From Scatosoma sp045632625 (GTDB taxonomy: Bacteria; Bacillota; Clostridia; Christensenellales; Borkfalkiaceae): a DNA stretch of 6,256 bases. Location of the stretch: contig JAZQWZ010000156.1 of NCBI GenBank assembly GCA_045632625.1, forward strand, positions 1 through 6,256, given 5' to 3'. The notes beneath the pieces are model-generated. The model worked only from the letters and a program-made list of their open reading frames with translations. It made no database searches and was not told the DNA's origin. The number at the start of each line of letters is the position of its first letter. Positions within the stretch are counted from its first letter, which is position 1. Both the position numbers and the translations under genes were made by a program. Positions 1 through 4,789 of this stretch are shown here, piece after piece.

Positions 1-1
1 T

Positions 2-289
2 TGCGATTTGCTTATGCAGGTGGAAATCCCCGACAGTGTAAAAACGGTTGGTCGCCGCGCGTTTGCAAACTGTAACGGCTTGACGAGCGTTACGTTTGGA
101 AACAGCGTCGTCTATATCGGTTCTCGCGTATTTGAAAACAGCCGCAACGTAACGATGGTTACGCTCAAACAAACCAGCGGTTGGGCGAGCGGTAATAAGG
201 GCTTTACCGTAGAAGAATTGTCTAATACGGCAACGGCGGCGCGTTATATGCGCGTAACCTATTTTCGCGATGGCTGGACGCGTTCCTAA
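2..289 (+). CDS. BspA-like leucine-rich-repeat protein, C-terminal fragment (5' end outside window)
   Basis: The reading frame is open from base 2 to a TAA at 287-289, so this is the end of a longer gene; the TTG at 8 is not a credible start. The protein shows about two repeats of the BspA-like LRR_5 type, with the pattern IPDSVKTVGRRAFANC then VTFGNSVVYIGSRVFENS. Each repeat has the typical 'I-P-x-S-V-x-x-I-G-x-x-A-F' layout of about 23 residues. After the repeats comes a short non-repeat tail ending in YMRVTYFRDGWTRS. Proteins of this family are usually large, secreted or surface-attached, and act in adhesion or in binding host or other macromolecules; that role is family knowledge, not visible here. 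A strong terminator follows 11 bases after the stop. No sortase or SLH motif is seen at this C-terminus. Confidence is high for the repeat class and low for any particular function. Confidence 0.8.
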   Translation, partial: CDLLMQVEIPDSVKTVGRRAFANCNGLTSVTFGNSVVYIGSRVFENSRNVTMVTLKQTSGWASGNKGFTVEELSNTATAARYMRVTYFRDGWTRS

Positions 290-300
290 AATTTACACAA

Positions 301-343
301 AAATCCCCCGTGCGTTTGAGAAAACGCGCGGGGGTTTCTTTTT
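301..343. terminator. Intrinsic terminator between the LRR gene and sigE, probably bidirectional
   Basis: The arms 301-317 and 322-337 pair over about 15 base pairs, with one bulged T (304), one G-T pair and a GAGA tetraloop (318-321). On the plus strand the stem is followed by TTTCTTTTT. Read on the minus strand, the same stem is followed by ATTTTTGTG. It therefore sits correctly to end both the LRR transcript and the convergent spoIIGA-sigE transcript, whose last stop lies at 362. Confidence 0.9.
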
Positions 344-361
344 ACAGTATTGCAATCGCGG

Positions 362-1087
362 TTATCCCATTTTGGTGATTTCTTTTTTCAAACGGGAAAT
401 AATTTTCTTTTCCAAGCGAGAAATATAGCTTTGCGAAATGCCCAAAAGGTCGGCAACGTCTTTTTGCGTCATTTCTTCGCCACCCCCCAACCCAAAGCGT
501 AAAAACATAATTTTTCGCTCTCTATCGGTCAGCTTTTTTAATGCTTCCGTCAGTTGCTCTTTTTCCGCTTTTGATTCAATGCTTCCGTACACGGTATCGG
601 CGGATGTGCCTAAAACGTCGGAAAGCAACAGCTCGTTACCCTCAAAATCGGTGTTTAACGGCTCGTCGAAGGATACTTCGGTTTTTAAGCGCGCCGTACG
701 GCGCAAATACATCAAAATTTCATTTTCAATACAACGCGATGCGTAAGTGGCAAGCTTGATATTTTTTTCGGGGTTAAACGAATGGATGGCTTTAATTAAG
801 CCGATAGTACCGATGGAAATCAAATCATCGTTATCCACGCCTGTGTTGTCAAATTTTTTGGCTATGTACACCACCAAACGCAAATTATGTTGAATGAGTT
901 GCGATTTTGCTTCGTTTTTTTCTTGTTCTTCGCCGTTAAATAACAGTCGAAGCGATTTTTGTTCTTCTTCCGCAGTTAAAGGCAAGGGGAGTGCTTCGCC
1001 GTTACCGCAAACGTAATCGACGGTGGCGCTGTCGCGCATACTGCAAAATTCCCCTAAAAACACTTTTAAAATTTCTACAAATCCCAT
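362..1087 (-). CDS. sigE: Sporulation RNA polymerase sigma factor SigE (pro-sigma-E), mother-cell specific
   Basis: This is a 241-residue sigma-70 family protein, close to the 239 of Bacillus subtilis SigE. It directs early mother-cell transcription after the asymmetric division. Region 2 spans about residues 65-135, with the near-invariant NLRLVVYIAKKFDNTG and DLISIGTIGLIKAI blocks and the -10 recognition stretch ATYASRCIENEILMYLRR. The SigE signature SFDEPLN and NELLLSDVLGT follows at 139-160. Region 4 with its helix-turn-helix (TQKDVADLLGISQSYISRLE) lies at about 206-226. Residues 1 to about 25, ahead of the conserved GEALPLPL, correspond to the inhibitory pro-sequence removed by SpoIIGA. 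It is more acidic (E5, E13, D19, D24) than the basic pro-sequence of B. subtilis. The ATG is supported by AGGAG six bases upstream. The gene lies 56 bases after spoIIGA with no clear promoter between, so co-transcription is expected. Unlike the usual arrangement, sigG does not follow it. Confidence 0.96.
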   Translation of the reverse strand: MGFVEILKVFLGEFCSMRDSATVDYVCGNGEALPLPLTAEEEQKSLRLLFNGEEQEKNEAKSQLIQHNLRLVVYIAKKFDNTGVDNDDLISIGTIGLIKAIHSFNPEKNIKLATYASRCIENEILMYLRRTARLKTEVSFDEPLNTDFEGNELLLSDVLGTSADTVYGSIESKAEKEQLTEALKKLTDRERKIMFLRFGLGGGEEMTQKDVADLLGISQSYISRLEKKIISRLKKEITKMG

Positions 1088-1143
1088 AAAATTCTCCTAA
1101 ATTATGTCATAAACCACGCAAAAACACGAAAAAACGATTGTTT

Positions 1144-1977
1144 TTATGCGTTTTCTTCTAAAATATTTGCAGACAATAACAGATCATACGTTTGAGATAT
1201 GATATGCGGTGAGATGGCAAAATATACCTGCTTTTTTATCCACACGTTATTGTGTTCTATGTGTAACTCGCCAAGTTGCAGTTGAAACGTTTTTTCTCCG
1301 CTTACTGTGTGTATCGTCAATTCGTTGCATACCTGCTCTGTACGTTTTTCGTTTTTCTTGCCGTTTTGTAAAATATTTTCCTGCCAAAGTTCATAGGCGA
1401 TTAAGGGGGAAATAAAGCAAACGGGCAGGTTGTTTTTGGTGGCTTTGTTACCGCTGTCAAGAAACCCTAAAACAGCTACAAGCCTTTTGTTACAAGGGAT
1501 TGCGCAATTATAAATATGTTGAAACACGCGTTTTTTTTGGTAAAGCTTTGCCACGGCTTTTTTGGCGCATAAGCACAAAAATACGAATAGGGAAAAAACA
1601 ATAGAAAACGGGATTTGTTGTGTGGAATTTTCCCATAAATTTTGTGAAAAAAGCGCGAAGCAAGCGCCTGCAAAAGCAAAGGAAAAGCAAAAAAAGAAAA
1701 AACAAACAAACGCGTACATGCTACGGTGTTTTTTGCTTTTTAGATGCGGAAAAACCAAAAAACACATCAAAAATCCTGCGCAAATTTTTAGAGAAAATTC
1801 CCAAAAAGCTGACAGGGAAAGCAGGGGGAAAAGCAGGGCGAAAAGCGCACCGAAAAGGGAAGACAATAGCAAATTTTTTATAGAAAAAGGGGCTTTCGCG
1901 GCGTGCAGAGAAAGCGCCAAAAGCGCGCAGTCAAGCATAAAATTTTCCGCCAAAACATACTCTATGTAAACGACCAT
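1144..1977 (-). CDS. spoIIGA: Sporulation sigma-E factor processing peptidase SpoIIGA
   Basis: SpoIIGA is the membrane-bound aspartic protease that cleaves pro-sigma-E in the mother cell after a forespore signal. The 277-residue product starts with the family's typical N-terminus (MVVYIEYVLAENFMLD). It has about five hydrophobic segments (about residues 4-24, 36-55, 58-78, 86-110, 122-138), then a cytoplasmic domain with the active-site motif FLDSGN (D174). LPVCFISP and the later LLLSANIL match the usual protease core. The frame extends upstream to 2037, but the ATG at 1977 is preferred because family members begin at this VY-E motif and AAAAGGGG lies upstream; its spacing of 12 bases is long, so initiation may be modest. 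The transmembrane part is very Phe/Cys-rich and A/T-rich, as is common for this fast-evolving protein. sigE, which encodes its substrate, lies 56 bases downstream. A TATAAT promoter with candidate Spo0A boxes lies upstream. Confidence 0.93.
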   Translation of the reverse strand: MVVYIEYVLAENFMLDCALLALSLHAAKAPFSIKNLLLSSLFGALFALLFPLLSLSAFWEFSLKICAGFLMCFLVFPHLKSKKHRSMYAFVCFFFFCFSFAFAGACFALFSQNLWENSTQQIPFSIVFSLFVFLCLCAKKAVAKLYQKKRVFQHIYNCAIPCNKRLVAVLGFLDSGNKATKNNLPVCFISPLIAYELWQENILQNGKKNEKRTEQVCNELTIHTVSGEKTFQLQLGELHIEHNNVWIKKQVYFAISPHIISQTYDLLLSANILEENA

Positions 1978-2016
1978 ATAATCGCTAAACCCCTTTTGTG
2001 ATAAGCGTTTTCGTGT

Positions 2017-2044
2017 ATTATAGCATACTTTTTCCAAAAGTAAA
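2017..2044 (-). promoter_or_regulatory. Candidate promoter of spoIIGA-sigE (extended -10, weak -35)
   Basis: Read on the minus strand, TGCTATAAT gives a perfect -10 (2017-2022) with the TGn extension. The best -35 is a poor TTTACT at 2039-2044 (16-base spacer). Transcription would start near 2010, about 33 bases before the spoIIGA ATG. A good -10 with a weak -35 fits an activator-dependent promoter. In B. subtilis the spoIIG promoter is sigma-A type and needs Spo0A-P. The assignment here is by position and sequence only. Confidence 0.6.
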
Positions 2045-2075
2045 AAATCGGCTTTTGTAAAAATGCATATTTTTT

Positions 2076-2082
2076 TGTCGGA
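2076..2082 (+). promoter_or_regulatory. Candidate Spo0A box upstream of spoIIGA
   Basis: TGTCGGA matches the Spo0A box TGTCGAA at six of seven positions, in the favourable context TTTTTTGTCGGAAAG. It centres about 69 bases upstream of the inferred spoIIGA start. A weaker match (TGTAAAA, 5/7) lies at 2056-2062, nearer the promoter. Spo0A-P activates spoIIG in Bacillus, so a box is expected here, but single near-matches occur by chance in A/T-rich DNA. Confidence 0.4.
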
Positions 2083-2122
2083 AAGCCTTTATCTATCAGG
2101 GAAAGCGCGTGTTTGTTTTTTC

Positions 2123-2140
2123 AACGGCGAAACGGCGAAA
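2123..2140. repeat. Tandem 8-base direct repeat AACGGCGA x2 in the spoIIGA / bPH2 control region
   Basis: AACGGCGA occurs twice without a gap (2123-2130 and 2131-2138), followed by AA. Each copy contains CGGCGAA, which agrees with the looser Spo0A pattern TGNCGAA except at the first base. It lies about 115-130 bases upstream of the inferred spoIIGA start and about 100 bases upstream of the bPH2-gene promoter. It could be a distal regulator site for either gene, or a chance slippage duplication. Confidence 0.35.
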
Positions 2141-2235
2141 ACCACGCAAAAAATTACACAAATATTGCGAGAAAAAACTTAACGCGAAAAATTGTAAAAA
2201 AATACAAGATTCCGCAAAGTATTTTCAAAATTCGC

Positions 2236-2264
2236 TTGACAATTTCTAGAAAGTAGATTATAAT
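2236..2264 (+). promoter_or_regulatory. Consensus sigma-A promoter of the bPH2 membrane-protein gene
   Basis: TTGACA (2236-2241) and TATAAT (2259-2264) are both perfect and separated by the ideal 17 bases. Transcription should start near 2271, giving a leader of about 70 bases before GGAGG (2332-2336) and the ATG at 2344. The spacer contains a 10-base palindrome, TTTCTAGAAA (2243-2252), which could be a repressor site. The sequence implies strong vegetative expression unless repressed. Confidence 0.9.
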
Positions 2265-2343
2265 AATAGTATCACATAATATCATGATGGAAAAATTGTG
2301 TAGTATTGATGTGTAAAAGACTTTTGTTCGTGGAGGTTGCACA

Positions 2344-3138
2344 ATGAAAGAAAGCAAAAAACAATCGCGTGTTATCAAACGTAGCGGTTGGAGTGCATTT
2401 TCTTTATTGGCGTTTTTGATCCTTGGCATTGGCGCTCCTGCATTCTTGTATTTGAATGGTGAAAGCTTGTTTGCAAAGCGACTTAGTGCATGGATTGAAA
2501 AATTGCGTAGCGGTTTACCCAAGGACATCACGCAAGCGGAAGAAAAAAATTTTGACGATTTGCTTGTGAACGTTCTTGAAGGAGTGCAAAGCACTTTGGG
2601 TACCGTGATTACGATTATCGCAATTGTTTGGATTGCGATTGCAGTAATTACGGTTTGGGTAAAAATACATAACGCAAGACAAACCAGATATCGTTTGGAA
2701 GGCAACGTTATCGTTTGTGAAAACGGTAAAGTGTTCTCGGGGATGGTAGAAAACAAGCGCTTCATTTTTACACCCGGTATGTCCGTATACGTACAACAAT
2801 CGTTGAAAGGCAAATTCTTCCGTTATGGTACCGTTTGCATCACGATGGGTATGGCAACGGCAGGCGAATTTAGAATGGAACACGTAAAACGCCCGAACAA
2901 AGTGAAAAAATATTTGGCGAAGTATTTGGTGGAATATGCATATTCTTCCGCGTATACTTCCGCACCGTTCATCGTAAATCCGTATGCGTATGCAAATATG
3001 TTCCCTGGGTTCTATGGTATGGGTATGTATCCTTACGGTTATATGATGCCCCAAGCAAACGCGAACGGTCAAATGGGTGCTTTCCCGTATTCCGCAGCGT
3101 ATGGCACGGCTGGTACGGCAAGCCCTTACAATTTCTAA
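2344..3138 (+). CDS. Two-TM membrane protein with a bacterial PH-like (bPH2/DUF304-type) domain and an aromatic low-complexity tail
   Basis: I do not recognise this 264-residue protein as a named gene. A basic N-terminus (KESKKQSRVIKR) precedes TM1 at about residues 17-37. A loop of about 48 residues with several charged positions follows, then TM2 at about 86-108. Residues about 113-195 resemble the bPH2 fold of YdbS/YdbT-like proteins: YRLEGNVIVCENGKV gives the first strands and VYVQQSLKGKFFRYGTVCI matches the characteristic 'v-x-Q-s-l-x-g-r-x-f-x-y-G-t-v' segment. By the positive-inside rule this domain should be cytoplasmic. The last 65-70 residues are rich in Tyr, Met, Gly, Pro, Ala and Asn (for example FPGFYGMGMYPYGYMMP) and look disordered. 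GGAGG lies seven bases before the ATG, a perfect sigma-A promoter lies upstream and a terminator follows, so it is a single-gene unit. It sits opposed to the sporulation genes on both sides. A role in membrane or envelope assembly is possible but unproven. Confidence 0.8.
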   Translation: MKESKKQSRVIKRSGWSAFSLLAFLILGIGAPAFLYLNGESLFAKRLSAWIEKLRSGLPKDITQAEEKNFDDLLVNVLEGVQSTLGTVITIIAIVWIAIAVITVWVKIHNARQTRYRLEGNVIVCENGKVFSGMVENKRFIFTPGMSVYVQQSLKGKFFRYGTVCITMGMATAGEFRMEHVKRPNKVKKYLAKYLVEYAYSSAYTSAPFIVNPYAYANMFPGFYGMGMYPYGYMMPQANANGQMGAFPYSAAYGTAGTASPYNF

Positions 3139-3154
3139 AAATTTTGAGCATGAT

Positions 3155-3186
3155 AAAACTCCCTTGCTGGATGCAGGGGAGTTTTT
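3155..3186. terminator. Intrinsic terminator of the bPH2 gene, possibly bidirectional
   Basis: The arms 3155-3167 and 3173-3185 form a 13-pair stem with one G-T pair and a five-base loop (TGGAT). On the plus strand the stem ends in five Ts (3182-3186) followed by GTTTGG. It begins 16 bases after the bPH2 stop. On the minus strand the stem ends in TTTTATC, so it could also stop sigG transcripts that read through the repeat array. Confidence 0.85.
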
Positions 3187-3223
3187 GTTTGGTTATGGGT
3201 TGCTTGATTGTAACGTTGTGGTG

Positions 3224-3364
3224 GGATTCTATCGCTACGCTCCAGAATGACAGGGGGCTCCAGAATGACAGGGGAGTGAGATTCTATCGCCTACGGCTCC
3301 AGAATGACAGGGGCCTCCAGAATGACAAGGGAGAGAGATTCTATCGCTACGCTCCAGAATGACA
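3224..3364. repeat. Array of intergenic hairpin repeats (three full units alternating with two half units)
   Basis: The full unit is ATTCT-ATCGC-TAC-GCTCC-AGAAT followed by GACAGGGG. It occurs with ATTCT at 3226, 3281 and 3338. Between full units lie half units, CTCCAGAATGACA, at 3258-3270 and 3315-3327. The order is therefore full-half-full-half-full, with periods of 55 and 57 bases. ATTCT pairs with AGAAT and the inner GC pairs with GC around a TAC loop. In the middle unit the core becomes GCC-TAC-GGC, so one base has been added on each arm and pairing is kept. The array ends six bases from the sigG stop and would lie in the sigG 3' untranslated region. Related GATTCT...AGAATGACA repeats are scattered between genes in many bacterial genomes and have no settled function. 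The open frame through the array is not a gene. Confidence 0.88.
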
Positions 3365-3370
3365 GTGGGG

Positions 3371-4138
3371 TTAGGAAATGTTGAAACGGATATTGTTTAA
3401 GGCATTTTTTTCAAGGCGAGAAACTTGCGCTTGGGAAATGCCTACTTCTTGGGAAATTTCCGTTTGTGTTTTTCCTTCGTAGTATCGCAAAAATAAAATA
3501 CGTTTTTCTCGTTCACCCAGTTTCCCCATCGCTTCGGACAGCGCGACGTGCTCCGTCCAAATTTCGTCGGTGTTTTTTTCATCGCAAAGCTGATCCATAA
3601 GCAAAAGCGTATCGCCTGCCTTATTATATACAGGCTCGTACAAGGAAACGGGGTCGGAAATGGCGTCCAGTGCGTAAACGACTTCGCGTTCGGCAACACC
3701 AAGCTCTTGCGCAATACGCGGAATGGTAGCCTCTTCGTCGCCTTCTTCGATTTGTTCGCGCGCTTTCAATACTTTATACGCCATATCTCGAATGCTTCTA
3801 GATACGCGCAAGGAGTTGCCGTCGCGCAAATACCGCTTGATTTCGCCGATAATCATAGGCACGGCATAGGTGGAGAACTTGACGCCTACACGGATGTCGA
3901 AACCGTCGATTGCCTTAATAAGCCCTACGCAACCCGCCTGAAAAACGTCGTCTACGCCCAAGTTTTTGATGCGGAAACGCTTGACGAGCGAAAGCACAAG
4001 GCGCATATTGCCAACGATAAACGTTTCCCGGGCTTGTCTATCTCCGTTTTTTAGTTTTAGCATCAATTCTTCGCTTTCTTTTGCCGTTAGCTTAGGCAGG
4101 CCTGCCGTGTCTACACCGCAAATTTCTACTTTTTGCAT
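3371..4138 (-). CDS. sigG: Sporulation RNA polymerase sigma factor SigG, forespore specific
   Basis: This is a 255-residue sigma factor, close to the 260 of B. subtilis SigG, which drives late forespore genes for spore DNA protection and germination. The N-terminal KVEICGVDT is diagnostic for SigG. Region 2 (about residues 40-105) includes GNMRLVLSLVKRF, DDVFQAGCVGLIKAIDGFD and the -10 recognition stretch KFSTYAVPMIIGEIKRYLRD, then SLRVSRSIRDMAYK. Region 3 (about 115-185) ends in the conserved DPVSLYEPVYN. Region 4 (about 200-250) holds the helix-turn-helix TQTEISQEVGISQAQVSRLE. The start is fixed by AGGAGG (4145-4150) six bases before the ATG. It follows the ylmC-like gene after 150 bases on the same strand, with a weak terminator-like hairpin between. 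I could not find a convincing sigma-F/sigma-G promoter in that gap. In most relatives sigG follows sigE directly; here it lies upstream of spoIIGA, separated by an opposing gene. Confidence 0.96.
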   Translation of the reverse strand: MQKVEICGVDTAGLPKLTAKESEELMLKLKNGDRQARETFIVGNMRLVLSLVKRFRIKNLGVDDVFQAGCVGLIKAIDGFDIRVGVKFSTYAVPMIIGEIKRYLRDGNSLRVSRSIRDMAYKVLKAREQIEEGDEEATIPRIAQELGVAEREVVYALDAISDPVSLYEPVYNKAGDTLLLMDQLCDEKNTDEIWTEHVALSEAMGKLGEREKRILFLRYYEGKTQTEISQEVGISQAQVSRLEKNALNNIRFNIS

Positions 4139-4230
4139 ACTTTACCTCCTTAAACAAACGCAAGAGGAAGCCCTCTGCGCTATGTAGCAGGTGCAAAGAG
4201 TATGCGCGAGAAAAATAGTTTTTATACACG

Positions 4231-4241
4231 GTAAAATTTAC
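4231..4241. promoter_or_regulatory. Palindrome GTAAAATTTAC upstream of sigG
   Basis: GTAAA and TTTAC form an inverted repeat around a central A, about 95 bases upstream of the sigG start. On the minus strand it lies just ahead of TATAAA (4221-4226). It could be an operator near a weak promoter, but A/T-rich palindromes of this size are common. Confidence 0.25.
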
Positions 4242-4244
4242 AGC

Positions 4245-4263
4245 AAAAAACGCCAGCCGTTTT
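4245..4263 (-). terminator. Weak hairpin with T-run after the ylmC-like gene
   Basis: Read on the minus strand, AAAACG and CGTTTT (4258-4263 with 4247-4252) pair around a five-base loop and run into six Ts. It lies about 26 bases after the ylmC-like stop. Six pairs is short for an intrinsic terminator, so it may only partly separate the ylmC-like gene from sigG. Confidence 0.4.
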
Positions 4264-4288
4264 ATGAAGCATAGGGGCAGGTGTGCGT

Positions 4289-4627
4289 TTATTCAAATTC
4301 GTCGTAGTTTCTTGGCGATAAAGGGTAGGGCGAAGGCGGCGGGCAGGGCTGTGGATAAGGCGGACAAGCGGGGGGCTTTTTGCTTTGCTTGGCTTGCGCG
4401 TTGCCTACGTTGACCAAAATAACGTCTTCCCCGATTTTTACTACGTTTTTAAAATCGATAAATAATCCGTTCTTTTTAGGATTCCAGCTTTTGCCGTTAG
4501 GGGCAACGATGCCTATCCATTTGTTTTCAGGGTGGCACAGTACTACGTCGCACACTTTGCCAAGTTTTCTGCCGTCCTGTGTGTTGACGACTTCTTTTGT
4601 CCGTAATTGAGAAAAGGTTAATTGCAT
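4289..4627 (-). CDS. YlmC/YmxH-family PRC-barrel sporulation-associated protein with a Pro/Cys-rich tail
   Basis: This is a 112-residue protein. Residues 1-73 match the small PRC-barrel proteins annotated as YlmC/YmxH family. LRTKEVVNTQDGRKLGKVCDV gives the first strands, WIGIVAP the middle, and FKNVVKIGEDVILVNV the typical end. Family members are about 80-90 residues and are commonly found next to sigG in spore formers; their molecular role is not settled. The extra C-terminal part (about 79-105) is proline-rich, with two cysteines and PPACPPYPQPCPPPSPYP, then an acidic end, NYDEFE. The start ATG has AGGGGG seven bases upstream. The gene heads toward sigG, and its promoter region is back-to-back with that of the response regulator. 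A sigma-K-like promoter can be proposed (4649-4677), which would place it in the late mother cell, but this is weak evidence. Confidence 0.85.
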   Translation of the reverse strand: MQLTFSQLRTKEVVNTQDGRKLGKVCDVVLCHPENKWIGIVAPNGKSWNPKKNGLFIDFKNVVKIGEDVILVNVGNAQAKQSKKPPACPPYPQPCPPPSPYPLSPRNYDEFE

Positions 4628-4648
4628 AGGTATACCCCCTAGTATTTA

Positions 4649-4677
4649 TAGTATATGATAGAAAGAAGATAAGTGTG
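4649..4677 (-). promoter_or_regulatory. Possible mother-cell (sigma-K/sigma-E-like) promoter of the ylmC-like gene
   Basis: Read on the minus strand, CATATACTA (4649-4657) fits the sigma-K -10 pattern CATANNNTA and also resembles the sigma-E form CATANANT. CACA lies 16 bases further upstream (4674-4677), matching the loose sigma-K -35. These motifs carry little information and the -35 falls in a (GT)n run, so this is a suggestion only. A sigma-A -10 (TATACT) overlaps it. Confidence 0.3.
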
Positions 4678-4682
4678 TGTGT

Positions 4683-4711
4683 TTGACAAGAGAAAAAATA
4701 TGTGCTATAAT
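4683..4711 (+). promoter_or_regulatory. Consensus sigma-A promoter with extended -10 for the two-component operon
   Basis: TTGACA (4683-4688) and TATAAT (4706-4711) are perfect, with a 17-base spacer and a TGC extension just before the -10. The start would be near 4718, leaving a leader of about 115 bases before the response-regulator ATG. The -35 lies only five bases from the proposed -35 of the divergent ylmC-like promoter. Confidence 0.9.
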
Positions 4712-4770
4712 ATAGGCATAGACGGATTTTGCGGCTTTTTAGCATAGCGTTATAAAGGGTTCGGCTTTGG

Positions 4771-4789
4771 GTATATACATAGTATATAC
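4771..4789. promoter_or_regulatory. Two GTATATAC boxes, 11 bases apart, in the response-regulator leader
   Basis: GTATATAC, itself a palindrome, occurs at 4771-4778 and 4782-4789, so the boxes are spaced one helical turn apart. ATACATA also recurs at 4775-4781 and 4794-4800. OmpR/PhoB-family regulators typically bind tandem half-sites with an 11-base period, so this may be an autoregulatory site. It lies downstream of the inferred start point, where binding would more likely repress than activate. Confidence 0.4.

Noticed and set aside
1562..1969. 135-codon plus-strand frame opposite spoIIGA, very Lys/Arg-rich
   Set aside because: It is the mirror of the A/T-rich membrane part of spoIIGA (Phe codons read backwards as Lys). 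No ribosome site is seen.
1978..2037. Twenty-residue N-terminal extension of SpoIIGA
   Set aside because: It crosses the inferred -10 promoter element and transcript start, and family members start at the MxVYxE motif, so the ATG at 1977 is preferred.
2063..2182. 39-codon frame (+) in the spoIIGA upstream region
   Set aside because: No Shine-Dalgarno sequence lies before the ATG and it overlaps the candidate Spo0A boxes. The peptide has no recognisable feature, so chance is the better explanation.
2154..2813. 219-codon minus-strand frame opposite the bPH2 gene
   Set aside because: It lies antisense to a gene with a perfect promoter, ribosome site and domain match, and its own peptide has no family features.
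3144..3362. 72-codon open frame running through the hairpin repeats, with a repetitive LQNDRG/RFYR peptide
   Set aside because: It begins inside the terminator region with no ribosome site, and its peptide repeats are just the DNA repeats translated. Such frames are common false genes over this kind of repeat.
3224..3364. CRISPR array
   Set aside because: The units alternate full and half copies, the sequence between them is itself repeat-derived rather than unique spacers, and no cas gene is nearby.
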